Source: Nitrosospira sp. Nsp14 (GTDB taxonomy: Bacteria; Pseudomonadota; Gammaproteobacteria; Burkholderiales; Nitrosomonadaceae). From it: 64,000 bases of DNA. A program made the position numbers and the translations under genes. Below are positions 17,997-28,561 of this stretch, piece by piece. The first letter of the stretch is position 1; the number at the start of each line of letters is the position of its first letter. The notes beneath the pieces are model-generated. The model ran no database searches, was not told the DNA's origin, and saw only the letters and a list, made by a program, of their open reading frames with translations. The stretch covers positions 62,001 to 126,000 of the forward strand of contig NZ_FOPV01000005.1 of the NCBI RefSeq assembly GCF_900113575.1, given 5' to 3'.

Positions 17997-19913
17997 TCAA
18001 ACGTGTCCTGGGGTGGTGCGCGCGGGCGCATGGACAGGGCTCGGCACGTGCAGCGTCCATACCACGTCGCAAGGGCCGAGCATGCCTGCGGCGGCTTCGC
18101 CTGTGGAGGCAAATATGGTCGTGCCGGCGGGTACGACGGTACGTATGACCTGATTGGAAAAATTCGACAGCAGCCGCAAGGCGGAGCCGTCGCCCAGGCG
18201 CCAGTCCACTCGCAGGCAGTCGGCACCGAACACATGGAAGCGCCCGGAATAGGCGTTCATTCCCGCCAGGCGGGGTACGATGAATTCCTTCCTCAATTCC
18301 AGCAGGGTGCGGTAATAATCCAGCCAATCCGCGTGCGGTTCATTCTGGATGCAGTTCCAGTCGAGTTTCGACCTGTGAAAAGTCTCGATGGCATTGGGGT
18401 CGGGTATCGAAGCCTGCGTTTCCGGCTGGGCAAAGCGCGTGAACCTGGCGAACTCGCGCCGCCGGCCTTGCGTTACCGCTTCCCGCAATTCGTCGCCAAA
18501 ATCGCAGAAGAACAGGAAGGGGGAAGGGGCGGCGAATTCCTCGCCCATGAACAGCATTGGTATGTCCGGGGCGAGCAGGTAGATGGCGGCCGCGGCACGG
18601 ATGGCCGGGGCGCCACCAATCTGCGTGATGCGCTCGCCGAACGCGCGGTTCCCCACCTGGTCGTGACATTGCAGGAACGATATGAAGGCCCGCGGCGGCA
18701 GGTGAGCGCTGGGCTCGCCGCGTGGGGCGTCGCGATAGGTGGATAATTCTCCCTGATAGGCGAACCCCTCGGCCAGGCAACGCGCCAGTTGGCGAACCGG
18801 ATCGGCGGCGTAGTCGACATAGTAGCCATCCTTTTCGTCGGTGGCGAGCACATGCAGCGTATGGTGGATGTCGTCGTTCCACTGCGCCGCGTACCGCCCC
18901 AGTTGCGGATTGCCCAAATAGCGCGCCTGGTTGGCGTCGTTTTCGAGAATCAGATGCGCATGACGCCCGGGATCAATTCCGGCGCGCACGCGGTCGGCCA
19001 GCTCGACCAGAAAATGAGGGCTGGAATTATCCAGGATTGCATGCACCGCATCCAGGCGCAGGCCGTCCAAGTGGTACTCATGGAGCCAGTAGAGCGCGTT
19101 GTGGATGAAAAACTCGCGCACCTCGCGACTGCCGCGGCCATCGAAATTGATCGCCGCGCCCCAGGGTGTGTGATGCCGTTCGGTGAAGAATGGGCTGGCG
19201 TAGAGGTGGAGATAATTCCCCTCCGGCCCGAAGTGGTTATAGACCACATCGAGCAGGACCATCAGGCCGCGCGTGTGCGCCGCCTGCACCAGGGCTTTGA
19301 GGTCATCGGGGCGCCCGTAGCGGCTGTCGGGGGCGTAGGGCAGGACACCGTCGTATCCCCAGTTGCGCGCGCCCGGAAAATCCGCCACGGGCATGAGTTC
19401 GATGGCGGTGATGCCTAGTTCGACGAGGTAATCCAGCCGCTGCATCACGCCGTTGAAAGTTCCCTCGGGCGAGAACGTGCCGACATGTAATTCATAAATG
19501 ACCGCCTCTTCCCACGGGCGTCCACGCCATGCCCCGTCTTGCCAGGCGAAGGCAGCGGGATCGATCACTTCGCTTGCCCCATGCACATCGTCGGGATTGA
19601 AGCGCGAGGCGGGATCCGGGACCCTGATTTTTCCGTTTGTGTTCCCTTTTGCCTTCCCTGCCTTCGCATTTTCCTGGCGGTTTATCTCGAATCTGTAGCG
19701 CGTTCCGGCCGCGGCATAGGGCACGGTCAATTCAAACCATCCGTCGCCTTGCGGGTCCATCGCCAGCACCTGCTCCCCATCCGCTTCGCCTTCCGGGATG
19801 CACAGGCCGACCTGCGGGCAATCGGGCGCCCAAAGGCGGAAACAGACTCCCCGGCCTGTATCTTTTTCCAGAACTTGTGTCCCAAAGGGCATGTGATGTG
19901 TCCGGGTCGTCAT
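17997..19913 (-). CDS. treZ: Maltooligosyl-trehalose trehalohydrolase TreZ
   Basis: This cytoplasmic GH13 enzyme releases trehalose from maltooligosyl-trehalose, the product of TreY. It has 638 residues, slightly longer than usual. An N-terminal beta domain carries an Arg-Leu-Trp-Ala-Pro motif. The barrel shows DVVYNHFGPEGN, nucleophile Asp288 in GLRLDAVHAI, acid/base Glu324 in Leu-Glu-Asn-Asp-Ala, and Gln-Cys-His-Asp-Gln-Val-Gly. A Lys/Asn/Gly-rich insert near residues 85-95 looks like a local loop expansion. It begins only eight bases after the treS-maltokinase stop, so the two are co-transcribed. Confidence 0.95.
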   Translation of the reverse strand: MTTRTHHMPFGTQVLEKDTGRGVCFRLWAPDCPQVGLCIPEGEADGEQVLAMDPQGDGWFELTVPYAAAGTRYRFEINRQENAKAGKAKGNTNGKIRVPDPASRFNPDDVHGASEVIDPAAFAWQDGAWRGRPWEEAVIYELHVGTFSPEGTFNGVMQRLDYLVELGITAIELMPVADFPGARNWGYDGVLPYAPDSRYGRPDDLKALVQAAHTRGLMVLLDVVYNHFGPEGNYLHLYASPFFTERHHTPWGAAINFDGRGSREVREFFIHNALYWLHEYHLDGLRLDAVHAILDNSSPHFLVELADRVRAGIDPGRHAHLILENDANQARYLGNPQLGRYAAQWNDDIHHTLHVLATDEKDGYYVDYAADPVRQLARCLAEGFAYQGELSTYRDAPRGEPSAHLPPRAFISFLQCHDQVGNRAFGERITQIGGAPAIRAAAAIYLLAPDIPMLFMGEEFAAPSPFLFFCDFGDELREAVTQGRRREFARFTRFAQPETQASIPDPNAIETFHRSKLDWNCIQNEPHADWLDYYRTLLELRKEFIVPRLAGMNAYSGRFHVFGADCLRVDWRLGDGSALRLLSNFSNQVIRTVVPAGTTIFASTGEAAAGMLGPCDVVWTLHVPSPVHAPARTTPGHV

Positions 19914-19921
19914 GCGCCCTT

Positions 19922-22900
19922 CTATCTTTTTGGCCGCATCAGCCGGATCAGCTGCCGCATGGGAATGTCCACGGTGGCCAATTGTTGCGCAAGCGCATGG
20001 CTCGCTGCGGCAACCGTCTTTTCGACCAGGAACAGTGTAACCAGTGTTTCCACTGTCGCCGGGCTGGAAGGAAACAAAGGGTGTTCCTTCATCGCACGAC
20101 GGTAGCTCTTGAAGAAAGCGTCAGTTGCGAGCGCCTGCCAATTATCCGTCTGCTCTCGCAGCGCGGGGCCTGCATCCGGATATTCCGCCGTCACGTGCGC
20201 GAGCGCGGCTGCAGCCGCTTCCGAAAACGAAAAGAGCATTCCGGCAACATCGCGCAGCGGGGTATGCTTCCAGCGGCGTTCCCGCCAAGCGCGTTCCAGC
20301 CCGCCGCCGTAGTTGGTGATCAGAAAATCATTGTTAGACAGCCATACCTGGCGCAAATTGTAGTCGCCGTGGCAGCGCGCCTTCATCGCATCCATGTCGG
20401 CCACAGCGGCGCGCGTCATGCGCCGGTAGAACCGTGGGCGGGCCGCAAGGAGGTCTTGGGCGGCCGCTCGCGCCGCCTCCGGCAGTCGCGGCAATTCCGC
20501 TTGCAGCAACGTGTACATCAGATCCATCTGTGCACGCATGTTGCTCACCCACTCAGCGATGTCACCTGGAGTGACGGGTTCCATCCCGAACGCCCCGGCC
20601 GGGTCCGGCCTCGCGAGCGCCTGATGAAACTCGGCCGTGCGCAGTCCCAAGGTTTTTGCAAGTGCCGTGTAGACGGCATGGCGCGCGTCGATGGGGCGCA
20701 TTTGGCGTGTGCGGCAGTCGTCCAGGTACCGCGCGAGGTAGTCCTGGGCATGGGCCCAGGCGCTGCCCTGGTTCTCGGCATAACGCTCGAGAATGGCGAG
20801 GGTCGAGCACTCGCCCTCGGCGTTAACATACTCGACCGTGCCAGCCAGTTGCGCGATGTGGGTGAAGTTTGTCTTCTCGGTCAGGAATCGCGACATTTCC
20901 AGCTCGGGATGCACACCGGCGAGCAGCCAGCGGTAACCCTTCAATATCAGCCGATCGCCCATATTCACCAGCAGGCGGCCGCGTTCGGACACCGTTCTGG
21001 TCACGTTCATTGCGTTCCCTTCCCGGAAAATCCCGGGAAACGCGCTGGTCCCATGGAAGCGCACCTGTCCCCGCTCGAACGCAAGCGACAAACCCGCCTC
21101 CATATTGGAGATCACGGCTTGGCAGAAAGCGTCATCCCAGAATGCGTCAAACAGCACGCCCAAACGGGCACGACGCCGTACCTTGGCCAAGGTAGCAGGC
21201 AGCAGGGTAGTCAGGCGGCTCTCTCCTTCGTCCTCCCACGCCAGCGCCAGCGGCATGGCGTAGCGATATTTCTCGCCGTTGGCGAGCGTCAGGATGACAA
21301 TGGCCAGAAGCCAGCCGCCCCGCTCGATCACCCATTCATGCGTTTCGCCCAGCTCGAATTTTTCCACGTCTGTCCTGTTCGCGAACCATGGCTGAGAGCG
21401 AAAGAAGCCCGGCAGAATTTCACGCTCAAGCTGCGTCCGCGCCCGTTCGGCCATGAGCTGGTTCCTCGGCCCGTTTTCCGCGTGGTCCCCCGCCAGGGTG
21501 CCCCATCCGCTATCCACCAGTACCAGCACGGCGAGATCCGGCAACACCTGGCGCTCCTCGTGCCATGCTGGCGCCATCACGTCGGTGGCGAGGCGAAAGG
21601 CGTAGAAGCCGTGGCCGCTCAGGGTGAGCTGGTACGGCAGGACGTCGATGGGGGGAAATGCACTACGCCCCATCAATTCAGCCGGCACCCGGCCTTTGTA
21701 CTGGCTCAAATCCAGTTCCACCGCCTGAGGCACCCGCGCGAGGTTGGCCACGCACAGAATGGTTTCGCCCTCGTATTCGCGTAGATAGGCGAGGATCTTG
21801 CGATTGCCGGGGCGCAGAAAACGCAGCGTACCGCGTCCAAAGGTGCGATGAGCCTTACGAATGGCTATGACACGTTTTGTCCAGTTGAGCAGTGAATATG
21901 CGTTGCGGCGCTGTCTTTCCACATTCACAGCGGCGAAACCGTAGACCGGATCGGCAATAGGCGGCAGAAACAGCTGCTCGGGATCGGCCGTGGAAAATCC
22001 GCCGTTGGCTCCACCCAGCCATTGCATGGGAGTGCGCACGCCGTTGCGGTCGCCCAGCTGAAGGTCATCGCCCATGCCGATCTCGTCGCCATAATAGACA
22101 ATGGGCGAACCCGGCATGGACATGAGCAGGAGGTTCATCAACTCTATGCGGTGCCGGTCATTTTCAAGCAGGGGAGAAAGCCGGCGGCGGATGCCGAGGT
22201 GGAGGCGCGCCTGGGGGTCGACCGCATAGGTCTGATGCAGGTAATCCCGCTCGCGGTCGGTGACCATCTCGAGGGTAAGCTCGTCATGGTTGCGAAGAAA
22301 TACCGCCCACTGGCAGTTCTCCGGTATGTCCGGGGTCTGCTCCATGATCTCCACGATCGGATGGCGATCCTCCCGGGCGATGGCCATGTACATCCGCGGC
22401 ATCAGCGGAAAGTGAAAGGCCATATGGCATTCGTCGCCGTCGCCAAAATATTCGCGCACATCCTCCGGCCACTGATTGGCTTCCGCCAGTAACATGCGGT
22501 CGGGGTAGTGCGCATCCAGTTCAGCCCGCATGCGCCTGATCACCGCGTGGGTCTCCGGCAGGTTCTCGCAGTTGGTGCCTTCGCGCTCGCACAGGTACGG
22601 CATCGCATCCAGCCGCATGCCGTCCACGCCTGCGTCGAGCCAGAAGCGCATCACATGCATGATGGCGTTAAAGACGTGGGGGTTGTCGAAATTCAGGTCC
22701 GGTTGGTGGTAAAAAAAGCGGTGCCAATAATAGGCTTGCGCTTCCTCGTCCCACTGCCAGTTGGAACCCTCTGTATCGGTGAAGATGCTGCGTGCGCCGC
22801 TGTATTTGGTGTTGTCGCCGCTCCAGACGTAGTAGTCGCGTTTGGCGGAGCCCGACGGGGCACGCCGCGCGGCCTGAAACCAGGGATGCTGGTCCGAGGT

Positions 22901-23221
22901 GTGGTTGATTACCAGTTCGGTGATCACGCGGAGCCCCCGACGATGGGCCTCGTTGATGAAGCGGTGGAAGTCCGCCATGTCACCGACATCCGGGTGCACG
23001 TTGTGGTAATCGGAGATGTCGTAGCCGTCGTCGCGCCCCGGCGACGGATAGAAAGGCAGGAGCCAGAGCGCAGTCACGCCCAGCTCCTGCAGATAGTCGA
23101 GCTTGGAGATCAAGCCGGTAAAATCGCCAATGCCATCACCGTTGCTGTCGAAGAAGGTCTTGACATGCAGCTGGTATATGACGGCATCCTTGTACCAAAG
23201 GGGATCTTCTTCTCGTTCCAT
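19922..23221 (-). CDS. treS: Trehalose synthase / maltokinase fusion
   Basis: A 1099-residue bifunctional protein. Residues 1 to about 545 are TreS (GH13_16), which interconverts maltose and trehalose. Visible motifs are [15 protein letters not shown], nucleophile Asp205 in [10 protein letters not shown], acid/base Glu in Leu-Ala-Glu-Ala-Asn-Gln-Trp, and Arg-Asn-His-Asp-Glu-Leu-Thr. The C-terminal half (about 560-1099) is a maltokinase (Pep2/Mak) with a kinase-like His-Gly-Asp-Tyr-Asn-Leu-Arg-Gln motif. It makes maltose-1-phosphate, usually the substrate of GlgE; no glgE is in this window. It is first in the operon. The 470-bp region upstream is shared with the divergent MscS gene. Confidence 0.95.
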   Translation of the reverse strand: MEREEDPLWYKDAVIYQLHVKTFFDSNGDGIGDFTGLISKLDYLQELGVTALWLLPFYPSPGRDDGYDISDYHNVHPDVGDMADFHRFINEAHRRGLRVITELVINHTSDQHPWFQAARRAPSGSAKRDYYVWSGDNTKYSGARSIFTDTEGSNWQWDEEAQAYYWHRFFYHQPDLNFDNPHVFNAIMHVMRFWLDAGVDGMRLDAMPYLCEREGTNCENLPETHAVIRRMRAELDAHYPDRMLLAEANQWPEDVREYFGDGDECHMAFHFPLMPRMYMAIAREDRHPIVEIMEQTPDIPENCQWAVFLRNHDELTLEMVTDRERDYLHQTYAVDPQARLHLGIRRRLSPLLENDRHRIELMNLLLMSMPGSPIVYYGDEIGMGDDLQLGDRNGVRTPMQWLGGANGGFSTADPEQLFLPPIADPVYGFAAVNVERQRRNAYSLLNWTKRVIAIRKAHRTFGRGTLRFLRPGNRKILAYLREYEGETILCVANLARVPQAVELDLSQYKGRVPAELMGRSAFPPIDVLPYQLTLSGHGFYAFRLATDVMAPAWHEERQVLPDLAVLVLVDSGWGTLAGDHAENGPRNQLMAERARTQLEREILPGFFRSQPWFANRTDVEKFELGETHEWVIERGGWLLAIVILTLANGEKYRYAMPLALAWEDEGESRLTTLLPATLAKVRRRARLGVLFDAFWDDAFCQAVISNMEAGLSLAFERGQVRFHGTSAFPGIFREGNAMNVTRTVSERGRLLVNMGDRLILKGYRWLLAGVHPELEMSRFLTEKTNFTHIAQLAGTVEYVNAEGECSTLAILERYAENQGSAWAHAQDYLARYLDDCRTRQMRPIDARHAVYTALAKTLGLRTAEFHQALARPDPAGAFGMEPVTPGDIAEWVSNMRAQMDLMYTLLQAELPRLPEAARAAAQDLLAARPRFYRRMTRAAVADMDAMKARCHGDYNLRQVWLSNNDFLITNYGGGLERAWRERRWKHTPLRDVAGMLFSFSEAAAAALAHVTAEYPDAGPALREQTDNWQALATDAFFKSYRRAMKEHPLFPSSPATVETLVTLFLVEKTVAAASHALAQQLATVDIPMRQLIRLMRPKR

Positions 23222-23549
23222 AATTTATTGTTGCAATCACGTTGCGCGGTGTGGCGCGCCGGAGTGGTAACCTCCGACCCACTCAAGCCTCAAGCCCGAT
23301 CTGCACCACATCCATAAGGGTCCAGCTTCCAACAAATGTAACGCAAGGTCTGTACCATATCGTACAAAGCGTCCCGGGGGCGTCAATTGCCTGCCCGGCA
23401 TCCATGCGTCGGGATGAAGCATTGGTGGAAGTGGCAGGACGCGCGATGCCTCGAGTTCAATGTATGCCGGCGCACTGACTATATGCGTCCAACGGCGCAT
23501 CATGCAAGCCGTGCTCGTCCATTATTTTATGGAGAATCTGCTGTCGTCT

Positions 23550-23664
23550 TAAGTCCGGCTTAAGTCGGACTAATAAGTCGGACTAATAAGTCGGACTAAT
23601 AAGTCGGACTAATAAGTCGGACTAATAAGTCGGACTAATAAGTCGGATTGATAGGTCGGCTTAA
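23550..23664 (+). repeat. 13-bp tandem repeat array upstream of the MscS gene
   Basis: Six perfect copies of TAAGTCGGACTAA run from 23561 to 23638. Two degenerate copies follow to 23664 and one partial copy precedes them. Each unit holds the near-palindrome AGTC-G-GACT. The array ends 25 bases before the MscS start and about 330 bases from the treS start. No spacers are present, so it is not CRISPR. Confidence 0.95.
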
Positions 23665-23689
23665 TTCTTGACGCCACTAGCTGCCCTGC

Positions 23690-26245
23690 GTGGCTATTTC
23701 CTTTCTTCTCCAGTTGCCGATGTTTTATCGAATAAACCCATCCGCGACACTGGCCCAGTTGTCACTGGTTTTGTCGCTTGCAATCGCCATATCTCCGGAT
23801 GTCCTTGGCGCCGGTGGCGGTGAGCGCGCCGCCGGAGAGGCGTCGGCCACCGCACCATCTGTCACGCCTGCACAAGCAAAACGCACGCTGGCGATTCTCC
23901 AGGACGAAAAGAAGCGGGTTGAGCTCGAAGAAACGCTCGCCGCGATCGCGCAAGCTACGGCTGGCCCGACGGTTGGCGCGACGGCTGACCCCAGGGCTGA
24001 ATCCACGCTGCCGGCGCCGGCTGTAGCGCCCACCGAAGAGCAGGCATTGCCAATTGAGCTGACCAAGAATGGTCTGGTTGCGCAGGTGTTCGACCTGATC
24101 GGGAAGCGGCTGAATGCGATAGGCGATCAACTGCGCTTGACCGGACGCATGTTTCTGCAAGTAAAAACAGTGGGTGAATGGTGGCGGTATAACCTGGGCG
24201 TGCCGGAACGCCGCGCGGTTGTGCTGGATGCGCTGTGGCAGGTCATCGTCACGCTCGCAGGGGCATTGCTTGCCGAATGGCTGCTGCGCGGCGCGCTGGG
24301 ACGGCCGCGCAAGCTGATCGAGGAGCGCGCCGCGGCGCGGAAGACGGCCATCGACCAGAAAAAAACGGACGCCGCTCATTCCACATCGGCGGAACGACGC
24401 CATCGCGCTGAACCCGTCTCCCAGGCACGCGCCGCTGACCGGCATTGGAGCCTGTTGCGCCGCCTGCCTTACGCGCTCACCCACTGGGTCCTGGGGCTCA
24501 TTCCGCTGGTGGTCTTTTTCGTGGTGGCAATTGTGCTCCTGAACGCGGCTGGCGGACGCGCCGAGCCTTTTTACGGTCCGACTCTTCTGGCTGTCAGCGC
24601 TTACGCAACAACGCGCTTTGTGCTAAGCGTGATCCAGCTCATGGCTTCGCCGCTTGGCCAAGGGCTGCGCCTGATGCACATCAGTGACGGCACAGCGATT
24701 TTCCTGAACCGCTGGCTGCGATGGATTGTGATTGTCGCCGTGTTCGGCACCGCCATTGCCGACATTTCCCTGGAAACAGGCGCGACAAGAAATACGCATG
24801 ACACGCTGACCAAGCTGGTTGCGCTGGCCGTGCACGTAATACTGTTGGTCATGGTTTTTCACAGCCGGGAAGCAACTGCGGCCGCCATACGCGGGACGGC
24901 CGCGGACAGCCCGGAACTGTTCGGTTGGCGCAGCATGCTCGCCGACAGCTGGCTTTTTGTCGCGACGTTCCTCATCGTCGCCGCCTGGCTGCTGTGGTCC
25001 GCCGGAACTGAAAACGGATTCCAGCACGTACTGCATGTGTTCGGCTGGTCGGCGGCCGTCATCGTTGGAGCCAGCCTGGTGTCGATCTTCGTTCTGGGGG
25101 CGATCGATCGCGCATTCATCAGCAACCACGAGAACAAACAGCAGCAGTTCGGGCAGGCGCGTCGCGCGGATGACCCCGGGTCTGAGGCGGCGGCACCGAA
25201 AAGCACATATCACATGCTGGTATACCGCGCAGTCTCGTCAATAATCGGCCTCGTCGCCTTTATCCTGCTGTTGCAGGTATGGGGCGTGGATACACACGCC
25301 TGGTTCGGAGAGGGATCGGTAGGCCGCCGCCTAGCCTCGGCGCTTGCCACCATCGCGGTGACGTGCATGCTGGCGCTGGTGGCGTGGAAAGCGTTGAACA
25401 AGGCAATATGCAGCCGCGTCGACCAGTGGTCGGAGGAGGGCGACATCGCCCGCGCCGCGCGCTTGCGCACGCTGGTACCCATGTTGCGCGCCTGCCTGTT
25501 CTTCGCCATTGCAACGGTCGTAGTGCTGGCCGCGCTGCACCAGTTGGGCATCAATATCGGGCCCTTGCTCGCCGGAGCCAGCATCCTTGGCGTAGCGTTG
25601 GGCTTTGGCTCCCAAAAGCTGGTGCAGGACTTTATCACTGGGATTTTCCTGCTGATGGAAAATGCCATCCAGGTGGGCGATTTCATAACCGTCGCAGATG
25701 TTTCGGGATCGGTGGAATATCTGTCCGTGAGGACGGTGCGGCTACGCGCGCCGGATGGCTCGCTTCACGTGGTGCCGTTCAGTTCCGTTTCAACCGTGAC
25801 CAACACGAATCGCGGCCTCGGCAATGCCGCCGTCCGGGTCAGCGTGAAGGCGGACTCGGACGTGGAGGAGGTGTTTGCTGCCATCCGCGCGGTGGGCAAG
25901 GAAATGCGCGCCGATCCGCAACTGAAGGAGCTGATCCTGGCGGACCTGGAAATTTGGGGCGTGGATCAGGTCGATGGCGCGATGATTACCATCCTCGGGC
26001 AGATACGCACTGTGGACAGGGGGCGGTGGCCGGTGCAGCGCGCCTTCAACTGGCGGATTCTGGAGCGCTTCCGCGAACTGAACATCCAGTTCGTGAACCC
26101 GCAGGAACGTCGGCTCGTGACCCAGCCTGGCCCTTCTGCTTCCGCCGCCCAGACCCAGCTGCAGCTGCAGCCACAACTGCAGCCGCAGCCGGACCGCAGG
26201 CAGGAGATTGTCCTTCCGCCGGATCGGGAAGCAACCATGCGTTAG
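23690..26245 (+). CDS. MscS-family mechanosensitive channel, large YbiO-like type
   Basis: A pressure-release channel of the inner membrane. The 851-residue protein has an N-terminal signal-like helix, an Ala/Thr/Pro-rich periplasmic part with a coiled-coil stretch (to about 150), many membrane segments (about 180-610), and the MscS core. The core carries the pore helix Leu-Leu-Ala-Gly-Ala-Ser-Ile-Leu-Gly-Val-Ala-Leu-Gly-Phe-Gly and then the beta domain. It ends in a Gln-rich repeat tail. The GTG at 23690 is used; an ATG at 23720 also leaves a good signal peptide, and neither has a clear ribosome binding site. The divergent trehalose operon suggests a joint role in osmotic shifts: solute made by one, vented by the other. 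Confidence 0.88.
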   Translation: MAISFLLQLPMFYRINPSATLAQLSLVLSLAIAISPDVLGAGGGERAAGEASATAPSVTPAQAKRTLAILQDEKKRVELEETLAAIAQATAGPTVGATADPRAESTLPAPAVAPTEEQALPIELTKNGLVAQVFDLIGKRLNAIGDQLRLTGRMFLQVKTVGEWWRYNLGVPERRAVVLDALWQVIVTLAGALLAEWLLRGALGRPRKLIEERAAARKTAIDQKKTDAAHSTSAERRHRAEPVSQARAADRHWSLLRRLPYALTHWVLGLIPLVVFFVVAIVLLNAAGGRAEPFYGPTLLAVSAYATTRFVLSVIQLMASPLGQGLRLMHISDGTAIFLNRWLRWIVIVAVFGTAIADISLETGATRNTHDTLTKLVALAVHVILLVMVFHSREATAAAIRGTAADSPELFGWRSMLADSWLFVATFLIVAAWLLWSAGTENGFQHVLHVFGWSAAVIVGASLVSIFVLGAIDRAFISNHENKQQQFGQARRADDPGSEAAAPKSTYHMLVYRAVSSIIGLVAFILLLQVWGVDTHAWFGEGSVGRRLASALATIAVTCMLALVAWKALNKAICSRVDQWSEEGDIARAARLRTLVPMLRACLFFAIATVVVLAALHQLGINIGPLLAGASILGVALGFGSQKLVQDFITGIFLLMENAIQVGDFITVADVSGSVEYLSVRTVRLRAPDGSLHVVPFSSVSTVTNTNRGLGNAAVRVSVKADSDVEEVFAAIRAVGKEMRADPQLKELILADLEIWGVDQVDGAMITILGQIRTVDRGRWPVQRAFNWRILERFRELNIQFVNPQERRLVTQPGPSASAAQTQLQLQPQLQPQPDRRQEIVLPPDREATMR

Positions 26246-26319
26246 AAGTTCGCTGCCGTGCCTGCATGCATACACACCCGTGGGCGGCCTGACAAAAACC
26301 CCTTTGCAAGGAGACCACC

Positions 26320-26910
26320 ATGAAACAATCATCAGGACAAACAGCCGCTTCAGACGCGGCTCCGCAGAGCCTGCTGGCGCGCGCCGTGACTTCAGGAACG
26401 ATTGGCGGGCTGGCGGCCGCCGCAGCCGCTTCGTTGGCAGGAAAGCGCGAAGACGGTTCTTATGCCGCGCCTCTCAACGCCACCAGCCACATCATCTGGG
26501 GCGACGAGGCCGCGCGTCAGGACCAGCCATCGCTAAAATACACACTTACCGGATTTTTGCTGAATCATGCCTCGGCGATATTCTGGGCGTTATTTTACGA
26601 GAAGCTGCTGGGCAAGGGCGAAAAGCGCCAGAGCTGGCATCATCCGGAAAACTGGAACGAAAGCGCCCGCCCGCAGCAGGCAACACCGGCGCGGACCGAA
26701 GCAGCTATTCTAAAGCCGATACTGGACTCGGCGGCAGTGACGGCTGGTGCCTACCTTATCGATTATCACCTGATTCCCCAGCGTTTCACGCCCGGCTTCG
26801 AAAAGCGCCTTTCCGGAAAATCGCTGGCGGCGGTGTTTGTTGCGCTGGCCACCGGCCTTGCCGCGCGCGACATGATGCAGGCGGCGAAGGCGCGGCGCGA
26901 TCAAGCATAG
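26320..26910 (+). CDS. Hypothetical small membrane protein
   Basis: A 196-residue protein that starts after a strong AAGGAG site. The N-terminus has an Ala/Gly-rich hydrophobic helix (about 22-42). Further hydrophobic segments lie near 80-95 (Phe-Trp-Ala-Leu-Phe-Tyr), 130-148 and 168-185, so two to four membrane passes are likely. I do not recognise a family with a known role. It follows the MscS gene by 74 bases on the same strand and is probably co-transcribed, which hints at an envelope or osmotic role. Confidence 0.75.
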   Translation: MKQSSGQTAASDAAPQSLLARAVTSGTIGGLAAAAAASLAGKREDGSYAAPLNATSHIIWGDEAARQDQPSLKYTLTGFLLNHASAIFWALFYEKLLGKGEKRQSWHHPENWNESARPQQATPARTEAAILKPILDSAAVTAGAYLIDYHLIPQRFTPGFEKRLSGKSLAAVFVALATGLAARDMMQAAKARRDQA

Positions 26911-26991
26911 CCGGATCCGCTGCCAAAGAGCGGACGGGCGAACCGGGGCGGAATGATTCCTACCCACGTTGCCCAATCAGGCTCAGCCGCG

Positions 26992-28386
26992 TTATTTTTT
27001 CAGATCCCGCGCCAGGCGTAGGCCTGCGAACTGCCAGCAGGTGCTGGCCGGAAAAAAGTTGCGGAAGCTGGCGCGAATGCGCTCCCGTGGAATGGCGCAG
27101 GAGCCGCCGCGCAGCACATACTGGTTGACCATGGAGCGGCTGTTGTACTCGCCTACCGCTTCATCCCAAACCACCGACATCGGTTCGTTTTCGTTGGGCT
27201 TGGCCGGGTTGTAGCCCGGATAGGGCGAATAACTCGACTGCGTCCATTCCCAGGCATCTCCATACAGCTGATCAAGTAGCGCGCCTGAATTGGCTGGATC
27301 GAGACGGGCGGGGCAAGGGTGGAAACGATTATTGTCCGCGAAGCATCCATCTATTTCCTGCTGGGACGCGGCATGCTCCCATTCGGCTTCGCTCGGCAGG
27401 CGCGCGCTGGCCCAGCGTGCATAGGCGTCGGCTTCGAACAAGGAAACATGGATGACGGGGAGGTTCCGAACCAGCGGCATGAGCCCACCAAGGGTGAACT
27501 CCTGCCATTCGTCGCCCTGGCGTCGCCAGTAGAGCGGGTGCCGCTGCCCGTTCTCCTTTATCCAGTCCCATCCCTCCGAAAGCCAGCAGCTGGGGTCATC
27601 ATAACCGCCCGCATTCATGAATTCGAGATACTCACCATTTGTGATGAGGCGTGAAGCAAGCTGATAGGGCTCAAGGTACTGCCGGTGGCGCGGCGATTCA
27701 TTATCGTAGCTGAATCCGTTGCCATCGGAGCCGATCTCCACCAGACCGCCCGCGAAGTCGCGCCACTGCAGCGGAGGGGGAGCGGGGGGAGGGGAAGCCT
27801 GGACCGCTGACCACGCCGGTCCCCCTTGCGCGTAGCGCGGATTGAGCGGACTCTGGGAGAGAAGATGCTTGACATCGGCCAGAATAAGCTCCTGATGCTG
27901 CTGCTCGTGGTTCATCCCCAGGATGGTGAGCATGCGCAGCATTTCTTCCCGCGTTTTATTCCTCGCATCGCCGTCGGCGACATTTTGCGGCCGCTTCAAC
28001 ACCTGCTGCATCCGGTCATCGACATTGCGGCAGTAATCGCGTGTCTCCCCTAGGGATGGTCGGGTGAACAGGCCGCGCTTGGGGTCGGGATGGGTCTGGC
28101 CCGACTTGTTGTATGAGCTGAACATGGTGCCGAAAGCCGGGTGATATGGCTTGAACGGCTTTTCATAATGCTGCAGCACAAAGGTTTCGAAGAACCATGC
28201 CACATGGCCGAGGTGCCACTTGACGGGACTGGTTTCCGGCATCGATTGTACGCAGCAATCCTCATCGATCAATGGCTCGATCAGCGCGAGCGTTCGGCTT
28301 CGGATCGCGGAATATTTGTCGAACAGCGAAGAGGAGTCCACTGACGAGGAGGAAATGGAAGAAGAGGGCAACGAAGAAGAGATCAT
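26992..28386 (-). CDS. egtB: EgtB-like sulfoxide synthase (DinB plus formylglycine-enzyme fold)
   Basis: A 464-residue protein in the family of EgtB, the non-haem iron enzyme that joins cysteine (or gamma-glutamylcysteine) to hercynine in ergothioneine synthesis. The N-terminal DinB-like domain shows the iron-binding pattern: one His in Trp-His-Leu-Gly-His and the His-x3-His-x-Glu motif His-Glu-Gln-Gln-His-Gln-Glu. The C-terminal FGE-sulfatase domain (about 210-460) has Gly-Asp-Ala-Trp-Glu-Trp and ends with Val-Leu-Arg-Gly-Gly-Ser and Arg-Asn-Phe-Phe. The N-terminus has a Ser-rich run. No methyltransferase egtD lies next to it, so the pathway must be completed elsewhere, or this paralogue acts on another thiol. 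Confidence 0.88.
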   Translation of the reverse strand: MISSSLPSSSISSSSVDSSSLFDKYSAIRSRTLALIEPLIDEDCCVQSMPETSPVKWHLGHVAWFFETFVLQHYEKPFKPYHPAFGTMFSSYNKSGQTHPDPKRGLFTRPSLGETRDYCRNVDDRMQQVLKRPQNVADGDARNKTREEMLRMLTILGMNHEQQHQELILADVKHLLSQSPLNPRYAQGGPAWSAVQASPPPAPPPLQWRDFAGGLVEIGSDGNGFSYDNESPRHRQYLEPYQLASRLITNGEYLEFMNAGGYDDPSCWLSEGWDWIKENGQRHPLYWRRQGDEWQEFTLGGLMPLVRNLPVIHVSLFEADAYARWASARLPSEAEWEHAASQQEIDGCFADNNRFHPCPARLDPANSGALLDQLYGDAWEWTQSSYSPYPGYNPAKPNENEPMSVVWDEAVGEYNSRSMVNQYVLRGGSCAIPRERIRASFRNFFPASTCWQFAGLRLARDLKK

Positions 28387-28561
28387 GGTGCGCTTCCCCT
28401 AAGATTGAATGCTCCAGGTAAAAACACGGCCGACGCTTCAGGTGAAAACTTGCAGCTCCGCTGCTCTCGCCCGTGAGGGCGGTGCGCGGTGAGGCGCGGC
28501 TCGACAATGCGGCTCGAGACGGAGCTGACGGAACGGCAGCGGCTAGGCAACTGCGCAACTG

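Noticed and set aside
19637-21784. 715-codon plus-strand open frame inside treZ/treS
   Set aside because: It is antisense to two well-supported enzymes, with Arg/Pro/His-rich composition typical of a shadow frame.
23550-23664. CRISPR array
   Set aside because: The 13-bp units are head to tail with no spacers and no cas genes are nearby.
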